Origin: Rhodocyclaceae bacterium
GTDB taxonomy: Bacteria; Pseudomonadota; Gammaproteobacteria; Burkholderiales; Rhodocyclaceae
Direction of reading: 5' to 3'
Length of the DNA: 64,000 bases
NCBI GenBank assembly: GCA_028869135.1
Contig: JAGWTC010000003.1
Coordinates: forward strand, 62,001 to 126,000
Below, piece by piece: positions 37,062 to 43,192 of the stretch. The notes beneath the pieces were generated by a model, which ran no database searches, was not told the origin of the DNA, and worked only from the letters and a program-made list of their open reading frames with translations. The position numbers and the translations under genes were made by a program. The stretch's first letter is position 1. Every line of letters begins with the position of its first letter.

Positions 37062-37167
37062 CAATTCGTTCAAGCCGAACTTGCTTCGTTACAGCAAAAG
37101 CGTGGCAGAAAAAGCTTGCCACGCTTTTGCCTCCACTACGCAAGTCGGCTTAACTCAGGCGTTAGGG
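37056..37167 (+). repeat. attC6 (112 bp, mobile-integron style)
   Basis: R'' GCCTAAC to R' GTTAGGG. It has the classic AACAATTCGTTCAAGCCGA and TCGGCTTAACTCAGGCGTTAG arms seen in mobile class 1 integron sites, not those of its neighbours. The centre holds AAAGCGTGGCA / TGCCACGCTTT, a long extra stem. Confidence 0.92.
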
Positions 37168-37173
37168 CGCGGT

Positions 37174-37578
37174 ATGAATTCACCACTGCTGCACTACTCG
37201 GACTTGTCTATGGAAGCCATAAAGGATTTCCACCAACAACATGGAGGGCTGAAGATCGAACTAAGCCCTTCGCACGGGAAGCGTCTCTTATCGCTCCTTG
37301 ACCAACGGGATCGCCTTGAAAAGGAGTTGCTCACCGGTACCAGTATTTTCCGATTGCTGTGGAACCATCTCTTCTTCCTTTGGCAAAAATTTATCGCTTT
37401 CATGTTTCACAACCGGCTTTTGTTTGTTGAGCGATATGTTCGGGGCGTTGACGCCACCCATGGCTACGACACAAGTCCGGAGGGAAAGCACACATTTCTA
37501 CTCCTTCCACTAAACAAAGATCGCCCTAACCCTGCGGTCAAGCGGGACGCGCCGCAAGCGGCGCGCCCCTTACCTTAG
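37174..37578 (+). CDS. Cassette 7: unknown protein whose C-terminus is encoded by attC7
   Basis: A 134-residue protein starting at the ATG 6 bases after attC6. The N-terminal half is polar and helical (SMEAIKDFHQQHGGLKIELSPSHGKRLLSLLDQRDRLEKELL), followed by a hydrophobic aromatic stretch (LLWNHLFFLWQKFIAFMFHNRLLF) that may bind or cross a membrane. No stop occurs before attC7, so the last 18 residues (NPAVKRDAPQAARPLP in outline) are attC sequence read in frame. No family recognised. Confidence 0.65.
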   Translation: MNSPLLHYSDLSMEAIKDFHQQHGGLKIELSPSHGKRLLSLLDQRDRLEKELLTGTSIFRLLWNHLFFLWQKFIAFMFHNRLLFVERYVRGVDATHGYDTSPEGKHTFLLLPLNKDRPNPAVKRDAPQAARPLP

Positions 37579-37587
37579 ACGTTAGGC
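37524..37587 (+). repeat. attC7 (short family)
   Basis: R'' CCCTAAC to R' GTTAGGC, 64 bp, with the central hairpin GCGCCGC-AA-GCGGCGC. It overlaps the end of cassette gene 7. Confidence 0.9.
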
Positions 37588-37591
37588 TTTT

Positions 37592-38053
37592 ATGGCTCCT
37601 GATCCTCACTGGACAACATATCTTGCTGCGCTACTAACTCCAACAGTGGCGATTCTTGGCTCGCTGATCGCGTACCGACAATGGCGTCTCGCTCAAAACA
37701 AGTTAAAACTTGATTTATTTGACCGCCGCTTCGCTGTTTACGACGCGGCTCGAACACTACTGGCTTCAATCATGACGAGCGGCAAAGCAAAAGACGAAGA
37801 GGTTTATAAGTTCATGGCCGCGACGCGAGAAGCAAAATGGTTGCTCAATAGCTCTATTGATGAGTATTTCGAGAAACAGCTATATCACAAGGCTGTTAAT
37901 TTGCAGACCCTAGCCGCTGAACTCGAAGGGCTTCCTGTTGGCGAAGAGCGAACCATTAACGTTCATTCTCAAGCCGCTTTGAAAAAGTGGTTCATGGCGC
38001 AGTATGAGGTGCTGGATGAAAAATTTTCGCCATTCCTACAGCTGCAACACTAA
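37592..38053 (+). CDS. Cassette 8: membrane-anchored protein, unknown
   Basis: A 153-residue protein with one N-terminal membrane helix (YLAALLTPTVAILGSLIAYRQW) and a helical cytoplasmic part (KLKLDLFDRRFAVYDAARTLLAS). Proteins of this plan (one membrane helix, then LFDRRFxVY) are common in bacterial genomes without known function. It starts 4 bases after attC7 and its stop abuts attC8. Confidence 0.75.
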   Translation: MAPDPHWTTYLAALLTPTVAILGSLIAYRQWRLAQNKLKLDLFDRRFAVYDAARTLLASIMTSGKAKDEEVYKFMAATREAKWLLNSSIDEYFEKQLYHKAVNLQTLAAELEGLPVGEERTINVHSQAALKKWFMAQYEVLDEKFSPFLQLQH

Positions 38054-38120
38054 GCCTAACCCTGCGGTCAACCGGACCTGCGCGAAAGGCCGCGCAGTCC
38101 GGTTACCTTGAACGTTAGGG
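38054..38120 (+). repeat. attC8 (short family)
   Basis: R'' GCCTAAC to R' GTTAGGG, 67 bp, with the central hairpin CTGCGCG-AAAGGC-CGCGCAG. Directly follows the stop of cassette gene 8. Confidence 0.92.
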
Positions 38121-38124
38121 TTTT

Positions 38125-38415
38125 ATGGCTTGCTCATGCCCAAACTGTTCCTTTGCGCTTAGTCCATTTAAGGTTCGAGGCCATATGGTTTGCCCAAAGT
38201 GCGACAGCAAACTGAGTGTCAGTTACATGGGCGCAATGATTGCCGCGTTTGTGTTGTGGGGGCTTGTCGACTTGTTTCTTATTGCGGTTATGTTCTCGGC
38301 GTTTGGCGACTCATTGATTATCCATATTGCTCGCGCGCTTGTTAGTGGTGTTGTCGGGCTCTCGTTTGTTGGCGCCGCCGTCAATAGCTTTGCTACCGTC
38401 AGGAGTGAGAGTTGA
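38125..38415 (+). CDS. Cassette 9: zinc-ribbon membrane protein
   Basis: A 96-residue protein. The N-terminus has two CxxC-type pairs, CSCPNC and CPKC, 17-18 residues apart, forming a likely zinc ribbon. Two hydrophobic segments follow (about 37-57 and 65-90). This zinc-ribbon plus two-helix plan is known in many small uncharacterised proteins. The start is 4 bases after attC8. Confidence 0.78.
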   Translation: MACSCPNCSFALSPFKVRGHMVCPKCDSKLSVSYMGAMIAAFVLWGLVDLFLIAVMFSAFGDSLIIHIARALVSGVVGLSFVGAAVNSFATVRSES

Positions 38416-38419
38416 AACA

Positions 38420-38512
38420 CCCTAACCCTTCGGTCAAGCGGGACTGCGGAACCGGCGTGGCTTCTCCGCCCAGTCGCTTTCGCGCCGCAGCCCCTTACCT
38501 CCAACGTTAGGA
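38420..38512 (+). repeat. attC9 (93-bp family)
   Basis: R'' CCCTAAC to R' GTTAGGA. Same centre as attC1 (CTGCGGAACCGGCGTGGCTTC). Confidence 0.93.
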
Positions 38513-38522
38513 GTTCATCTCA

Positions 38523-38999
38523 ATGCATCTACGCGCACCTTCATATATCAAATGGGCATACGCCTTAGTGGTTCTGAGTGCTGTTCTCCCAATAGGCCTG
38601 GCAAGTTCGGGCTGGGTGGCCTTAGCAACTGGAGGTACATCTCTGGGAGTCCCGTTCTTGGGGCCAATCGTCCTTCTTGTCATAGGGCTGTACCGAGTGT
38701 TTCTTGTAGTAAAGATTCCGGGGACTCTTGATTCCCCCGAGATAGTAGGGTTGGGTAATACGCTCCGTAAGGTCGGCATTTTTCTACTTGTCTTCGGTGG
38801 CGCCATTGCTGCGCTCAATCTCATTTCACGGCCACTATTGCTGGCATTGCCATCGCGCTATACAAGCGGTGCACCAGTCTTTTTTGTCGTTGGTGTGTAT
38901 TTATCCATGCTTGGCGGTATTGGTTTGCTTGGTTTAACCATGTTCGAGCTCAGTCGTCTTCTAGGTTTCGAGCAACATGCGCGTAAACAAAACTCCTAA
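38523..38999 (+). CDS. Cassette 10 (membrane): four-helix membrane protein, unknown
   Basis: A 158-residue protein with four hydrophobic segments (about 10-32, 40-62, 82-102 and 115-145). No family is recognised. The ATG lies 10 bases after attC9, and the TAA falls inside the R'' box of attC10, the compact spacing typical of cassettes. Confidence 0.75.
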   Translation: MHLRAPSYIKWAYALVVLSAVLPIGLASSGWVALATGGTSLGVPFLGPIVLLVIGLYRVFLVVKIPGTLDSPEIVGLGNTLRKVGIFLLVFGGAIAALNLISRPLLLALPSRYTSGAPVFFVVGVYLSMLGGIGLLGLTMFELSRLLGFEQHARKQNS

Positions 39000-39086
39000 C
39001 CTTTCGGTCAAGCGGGACTGCGGAACCGGCGTGGCTTCTCCGACCAACCGCTCTCGCGCCGCAGCCCCTTACCTCCAACGTTAGAC
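38994..39086 (+). repeat. attC10 (93-bp family)
   Basis: R'' TCCTAAC to R' GTTAGAC. Differs from attC9 only at a few central positions (CCGACCAACCGCTCTC). Confidence 0.93.
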
Positions 39087-39098
39087 CGCAAGAAACCC

Positions 39099-39545
39099 AT
39101 GCCTCACTATTGCAGCCTATTTGTTCGATCGGACCGAGAGCGAGAGGCCGAAGAGTTGTTCCAGGCACCTGCTCTGGAATTGCTTGAGGTCGAAGATTAT
39201 TTGTCGCCGGAGAAAGTTGCTAGTACAGAGCGTATGCGTTCTGCGGGGTTCATTCTAAGAAATGATCTTCCTCGGTTTAGGTGGTGTTTAGATACACGTG
39301 AAAAAATTAACGCTGAGAGCTTTGATCTATTCGCCCATGTCTCATGGCTACTCGCGCAACTCAAACCTTCTGTGTCGCTTGAAGAAGCACGGGATCGAGG
39401 GGTCGAATTGTTTCTTAGCCTTTACTACGCTGGTAATGGCACAGGCGGTGGTCCCCTTATCTCTCAAGAGTTGGCAGAACTACTTGCCCATCGCGGAATC
39501 TCGATGCAGGTTGGGTTTTATTATGAAGACAGCAATGCGGTCTAA
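39099..39545 (+). CDS. Cassette 11: DUF4279-like protein
   Basis: A 148-residue soluble protein. The C-terminal part (SLYYAGNGTGGGPLISQELAELLAHRGISMQVGFYYED) has the glycine-rich turn, the 'IS-ELAELLAxR' helix and the final strand of DUF4279 proteins. DUF4279 members occur singly or near contact-dependent or polymorphic toxin genes and have no settled function. The stop lies in attC11. The start is 12 bases after attC10. Confidence 0.78.
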   Translation: MPHYCSLFVRSDREREAEELFQAPALELLEVEDYLSPEKVASTERMRSAGFILRNDLPRFRWCLDTREKINAESFDLFAHVSWLLAQLKPSVSLEEARDRGVELFLSLYYAGNGTGGGPLISQELAELLAHRGISMQVGFYYEDSNAV

Positions 39546-39614
39546 CCCTTCGGTCAAGCGGGACCGTCTTCCGGCGTGCCGCCTCCAGACGGCCCCTTAC
39601 CTCCAACGTTAGAG
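39540..39614 (+). repeat. attC11 (75-bp family)
   Basis: R'' GTCTAAC to R' GTTAGAG; nearly identical to attC5 (one change, CAGACGG for CAGCCGG). Confidence 0.93.
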
Positions 39615-39626
39615 CTTTTACCTCGA

Positions 39627-40241
39627 ATGCAAACAGTCATCAAAGTCGGACTTATGCTTGCTTCGTCCCTTCTGCTAGGAGGATGTTCAGAGACAATCGA
39701 GTGGAAAGAAGAGGTCTTGCTAAGCACAGGCCAGAAGATTGTTGCCGCTAGATCTGTTGAGCGAATTCCGGCAGAGCTTGGTCATAGACGAGCGACGTCC
39801 TATGAAATTGATGTCCAATATCCCGACACGGTGAAGAAAGTGAGTTGGGAAGGTGAGTTTGGAGTTAGTCCAATAATGCTCGATTTCAAGGATGGGCAAG
39901 CATTCATCGTAGCGCTACCTATGATGTGTGACGCCAAAATTAAAGAATTTAGCATCAAGGAGTTTCCATACATCTTTATGAAGAGCTCAGATGGTAGACG
40001 CTGGAACGTAGTTCCTCCTGACGAGTTCCCTGCGGAGTTCAAGAGAAGCAATCTGATGGCCAGTTACGACGAATATCGTATCGGCGAAGGAAAATATCAA
40101 TCACTTGACGCGGTATCACAGCAGAATCTATTTCTCGAAAAGGCTACTGATGGTTTTTTCCAGGTAACGATACCTCGTAGCCCCGATGAGTGGCGCTATA
40201 AATACGACAAGGCATACAAAGGCTGTGCTCAACAACGTTAG
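39627..40241 (+). CDS. Cassette 12: lipoprotein, unknown
   Basis: A 204-residue lipoprotein with signal peptide and lipobox LLLGGC. The mature part has acidic and aromatic patches and no recognised domain (SETIEWKEEVLLSTGQKIVAARS). The ATG at 39627 is 12 bases after attC11; an open frame reaching back into the attC is ignored. The 3' end contains CAACGTTAG followed by an R''-like box, as if the gene had run into an older attC. Confidence 0.75.
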   Translation: MQTVIKVGLMLASSLLLGGCSETIEWKEEVLLSTGQKIVAARSVERIPAELGHRRATSYEIDVQYPDTVKKVSWEGEFGVSPIMLDFKDGQAFIVALPMMCDAKIKEFSIKEFPYIFMKSSDGRRWNVVPPDEFPAEFKRSNLMASYDEYRIGEGKYQSLDAVSQQNLFLEKATDGFFQVTIPRSPDEWRYKYDKAYKGCAQQR

Positions 40242-40316
40242 CCAAAAATCTAACCTTGCGTTCGAGGCGGTCTGCTCAAAAGACCGCACAGGTGCAAGCT
40301 GCGTAGATAACGCTGC
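40233..40316 (+). repeat. Degenerate attC-like stretch after cassette 12
   Basis: An R'-like GTTAGCC at about 40237-40243 is followed by TCTAACC, CGTTCGAGGCGGTCTGC and AGACCGC, which can form a short stem. It ends in a run into the intact attC12. It may be a decayed attC or a very small cassette remnant. Confidence 0.4.
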
Positions 40317-40391
40317 CTCTAACTTTTCGGTCAAGCGGGACCGCCTTCCGGCGTGTCGCCTCCAGCCGGCCCCTTACCTCCAACGTTAGAG
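40317..40391 (+). repeat. attC12 (75-bp family)
   Basis: R'' CTCTAAC to R' GTTAGAG. Same family as attC5 with minor substitutions (ACTTTTCGG, CCGCCTTCC, GTGTCGCC). Confidence 0.93.
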
Positions 40392-40410
40392 CTATTCCTC
40401 GGGAGAAACC

Positions 40411-40671
40411 ATGCCTACTACCAAAGAAATGCTGCTTAGAAAGTGGTGGTTTATTTCGCCGGTTGCGTTTGGTTCGGTGTTTTCTTTAAGTTGGTTGCTG
40501 CGCCAAACAGGGCTCAGTACAGACCTAGACAGTTTTGTATCCCCGCTTGCTTTTGTGCACTACATGCTCCTGTTAGGTCTGTGGACTTTATATTCCGACC
40601 TAGGATCCGTTTTAGTCCTTCGCGTTTGGCCAATGGTCGCGCGGTTTGTTTTCCGAGCTAAAAGCCAATAG
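40411..40671 (+). CDS. Cassette 13: two-helix membrane protein, unknown
   Basis: An 86-residue protein with two hydrophobic segments (about 12-30 and 44-64) and basic ends (LLRKWW, RFVFRAKSQ). No family recognised. GGGAGAAACC precedes the ATG, 19 bases after attC12. Confidence 0.7.
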   Translation: MPTTKEMLLRKWWFISPVAFGSVFSLSWLLRQTGLSTDLDSFVSPLAFVHYMLLLGLWTLYSDLGSVLVLRVWPMVARFVFRAKSQ

Positions 40672-40681
40672 CCATGTTTCG

Positions 40682-40756
40682 CTCTAACCCTTCGGTCAAG
40701 CGGTACCGTCTTCCGGCGTGCCGCCTCCAGTCGGCCCCTTACCTCCAACGTTAGCT
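40682..40756 (+). repeat. attC13 (75-bp family)
   Basis: R'' CTCTAAC to R' GTTAGCT; a GGT for GGG change in the left arm (AAGCGGTAC). Confidence 0.92.
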
Positions 40757-40777
40757 GTCTTAATCGCAAAGGATCTT

Positions 40778-41188
40778 ATGAAAAGCTATTTTGCAAGCCT
40801 CGCTGTCGTTATGTCTATTGCATTGACTGGGTGCCTTTCGGATGAAACAAAAGACATTCAGGGAAAATGGGCTATCGATATGAACGCAACGCTTGAGCGC
40901 GCCCAAAGCATGGGTGCTTCGTCACGCGACCTTCAAAGCTTGCGAACAACATATGACGGTGCCCGCATGCAGGTCATGGAAGGCAAGCTTGTTCTTTCCT
41001 TACAAGGCGAATCAGACACGATGGACGTGCCATACAAGCATGTTTCGTCTGGCAGCGGCTGTCACAAACTAAATCTCACTTTGGAAGGCAAAGAGTCTCC
41101 AGCCCAATATTGCATCCGCAATGGCCTACTGGAAGTAGAAGACCTGGCCTCTCGTCGGGCGATTGAAATTTATCGCCGAGTTTCGTAG
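40778..41188 (+). CDS. Cassette 14: lipoprotein, unknown
   Basis: A 136-residue lipoprotein with lipobox ALTGC after a short basic N-terminus. The mature part begins SDETKDIQGKWAIDMNATLE and has two further cysteines (SGCHK, QYCIR) that could pair. The 'GKWxID' opening and strand pattern recall small lipocalin-like or 'DUF' beta proteins, but I make no assignment. The ATG at 40778 is 21 bases after attC13 with AAAGGA upstream. It is followed by a truncated attC. Confidence 0.72.
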   Translation: MKSYFASLAVVMSIALTGCLSDETKDIQGKWAIDMNATLERAQSMGASSRDLQSLRTTYDGARMQVMEGKLVLSLQGESDTMDVPYKHVSSGSGCHKLNLTLEGKESPAQYCIRNGLLEVEDLASRRAIEIYRRVS

Positions 41189-41195
41189 TGAATAC

Positions 41196-41224
41196 AGCTA
41201 ACCCTTCGGTCAAGCGGGACCGTA
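41196..41224 (+). repeat. Truncated attC14 (left half only)
   Basis: AGCTAAC followed by CCTTCGGTCAAGCGGGACCGT matches the left arm of the 75-bp family, then the sequence departs at about 41224. No matching right arm or GTTAG follows. It marks the right edge of the array. Confidence 0.88.
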
Positions 41225-41249
41225 AAACCCAATCCATAACGCATCGCCG

Positions 41250-41939
41250 ATGAGACACCGCGAAAATCACAGGACACAGCGCACCGGGTGGTTGCGTGCC
41301 TCAGTGCTTGGTGCCAATGACGGCATCGTTTCCACCGCCAGTCTGATTCTCGGTGTGGCGGCGACGGACGCCGGCGCCAAGGCGATTCTGGTTGCGGGCG
41401 TTGCCAGCCTGGTGGCCGGGGCCATGTCGATGGCGGCGGGCGAGTATGTTTCGGTCAGTTCGCAGGCCGACACCGAAAGCGCCGATCTGGCACGCGAAAG
41501 GACGGAGCTCGCGGAATATCCGAAACAGGAACATGCCGAGCTCACGGCCATCTATGTCAAGCGCGGGCTGGACGAGACCTTGGCTTCGAGCGTGGCGACA
41601 CAGTTGATGGCGCATGATGCGCTGGCAGCGCATGCGCGCGACGAGCTCGGCATTTCGGACACGCTGGCGGCCAGGCCGGTGCAGGCCGCGCTCGCTTCGG
41701 CCGCAACCTTTGCCACAGGTTCGGCCTTGCCTTTGTTGGTGGTCCTGCTGCTTCCCGCTTCCGCGTTGATGTGGGGCGTGGCGGGCAGCTCGCTGATCTT
41801 TCTCGCGCTCCTCGGGGCAATCGCCGCGCGCGCGGGCGGCTCGCCGGTGTTCGCGTCCACCCTGCGCGTGACCGTCTGGGGCGCGCTGGCGATGGCCTTG
41901 ACCGCCGGCGTGGGCGCGCTCTTTGGCGTGGCCGCTTGA
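41250..41939 (+). CDS. VIT1/CCC1-family metal transporter
   Basis: A 229-residue membrane protein of the vacuolar iron transporter family. GWLRASVLGANDGIVSTASLILGVA and SLVAGAMSMAAGEYVSVSSQADTE are the characteristic first two membrane regions with acidic and methionine residues. The cytoplasmic metal-binding loop (AEYPKQEHAELTAIYVKRGLDETLA) is present, then three C-terminal helices. It probably exports Fe2+ or Mn2+ from the cytoplasm. GC content is high, as in the host, so it is not a cassette; it starts 26 bp after the broken attC. Confidence 0.92.
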   Translation: MRHRENHRTQRTGWLRASVLGANDGIVSTASLILGVAATDAGAKAILVAGVASLVAGAMSMAAGEYVSVSSQADTESADLARERTELAEYPKQEHAELTAIYVKRGLDETLASSVATQLMAHDALAAHARDELGISDTLAARPVQAALASAATFATGSALPLLVVLLLPASALMWGVAGSSLIFLALLGAIAARAGGSPVFASTLRVTVWGALAMALTAGVGALFGVAA

Positions 41940-42100
41940 GGGCTTCTCGCCCTCGCCTTGACAGCCGCTCCCGAAATCCGGCGTCAAGCGTAAAAAATTC
42001 CGACACTTTTCCGAACTTAGCGACATTCGGGCGCAAGTTCGAGCGATTTAAGTGAACGATTCAAATTGCCGGCGAGCGGCTCCGGGTATGATTTGACGCC

Positions 42101-43192
42101 TTGCTTCACAGCGTACCGCGCCCCGATTCTGTCGTGCTTCCCTTCTCGCCCCCTGCGGATTTTTCGACCCTGCGTACCGCGCATCCCGCTCTCGCGATGC
42201 GCGCTGCGCAAGGCAGCCTGTTTCGCAGCCTGCCCTGGTTCGAAAACCTGCATGCGCATGGACTGGAACGCGAACGCAGCAACGACACGCTGCGCCTGCC
42301 TGCCGACGCGGGCGGCTGCCTGCCGCTGCTCGACGATGGTCGTTGCATGCGGGCGCTGGCCAACTACTACAGCAGTGTGTACGGTCCCATCGGCTCACTG
42401 CCGCCGAGCCTTGCCGCCGCAATCAAGGAAAGCAAACCGGCGCTTGTGGACCTGCATCCGCTCGATCCCTGCACGCCGGAGTTCCAGCAGATCAAGCAAG
42501 CCCTCGCCGAAGCCGGCTACTGGGTAGACGACTACTTCTGCTTCGGCAACTGGCACCTCGCGGTCGAAGGCCGCAGTTGGCCCGCCTATCTGGCCGGACG
42601 CCCGTCGCAATTGCGCAGCAATATCCAGCGCGGCAGCGGCAAGCTCGACAAGGCCGGCACATGGAATATTCACATCCAGCAGGGCGCGGACACGGCGCTC
42701 GAAACCGCCATCGCGGCCTTCGTCGGCGTCTATGCCAAAAGCTGGAAAGACGAGGAGCCGCAACCCGAGTTCATTCCCCATCTGTGCCGCACCGCCGCGC
42801 GCGAAGGCTGGTTGCGCCTCGGCGTGCTGCGCCTCGACGGTGCGCCGATTGCCGCCCAGCTCTGGCTGACGCACGGCGGCGTGGCCAGCATCTACAAACT
42901 GGCCTACGCCGAGGAGGCCGCCCGCTACTCCGCCGGCACGGTACTGACCGCGGCGATGTTTGAACACGCGCTTGACGTGGATCGCGTCGGCGAAGTCGAC
43001 TACCTGAACGGCGACGAGCCCTACAAGCGCGACTGGATGAGCCATAGGCGCGAACGGCGCGGCATTATCGCCTTCGACCTGTCGCAATGGAGCGGCCTCA
43101 CGGCGGCATTGCGGCACTGGGCGGGGCGCGCCTTGCGCTCGCTGCAGGCGCAAGGCCGTAATACGCGACAGAGTCGCCCTCGGGAAACATGA
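42101..43192 (+). CDS. GNAT/FemAB-like acyltransferase of the exopolysaccharide locus
   Basis: A 363-residue protein with a C-terminal GNAT domain of the BcsL/CelD (FemAB-like) type: LRLGVLRLDGAPIAAQLWLTHGGVASIYKLAYAEEAARYSAGTVL. The middle has YLAGRPSQLRSNIQRGSGKLDKAG. The TTG at 42101 is the first start in frame; a GTG at about 42131 is possible. The stop overlaps the next ligase gene (ATGA), so it belongs to the exosortase A unit. It probably acylates a sugar or a lipid intermediate; the substrate is unknown. Confidence 0.82.
   Translation: MLHSVPRPDSVVLPFSPPADFSTLRTAHPALAMRAAQGSLFRSLPWFENLHAHGLERERSNDTLRLPADAGGCLPLLDDGRCMRALANYYSSVYGPIGSLPPSLAAAIKESKPALVDLHPLDPCTPEFQQIKQALAEAGYWVDDYFCFGNWHLAVEGRSWPAYLAGRPSQLRSNIQRGSGKLDKAGTWNIHIQQGADTALETAIAAFVGVYAKSWKDEEPQPEFIPHLCRTAAREGWLRLGVLRLDGAPIAAQLWLTHGGVASIYKLAYAEEAARYSAGTVLTAAMFEHALDVDRVGEVDYLNGDEPYKRDWMSHRRERRGIIAFDLSQWSGLTAALRHWAGRALRSLQAQGRNTRQSRPRET

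Larger units (their letters stand above)
33552..41224 (+). mobile_element. Integron gene-cassette array without integrase (CALIN type)
   Basis: About 7.7 kb with thirteen complete attC sites, one truncated attC and fourteen plus-strand cassette genes or open frames. Every site starts with a TAAC-containing R'' box and ends in GTTAG (R' box), and every gene is followed within a few bases, or overlapped, by an attC. Sites share the arms TTCGGTCAAGCGGGAC and GCCCCTTACC-TCCAACGTTAG, which pair imperfectly as attC hairpins do. Genes are short, lower in GC than the flanks, and largely unrecognisable. No intI gene or attI with integrase is visible anywhere in the window. Absence of intI and the truncated last attC suggest a relic or a detached segment of a chromosomal integron. 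Confidence 0.93.

Noticed and set aside
33840-41224. CRISPR-like repeat/spacer pattern
   Set aside because: Repeats are 63-112 bp, differ in length, have imperfect hairpin arms with R and L boxes, and the intervals are genes of varied size; this is an attC array.
41938-41954. Terminator after the VIT-family gene (GAGGGC/GCCCTC hairpin)
   Set aside because: The stem is short and no T-tract follows.
42000-42100. Sigma-54 promoter for the polysaccharide operon
   Set aside because: No TGGCAC-N5-TTGC type element can be found in the 160 bases before the first gene.
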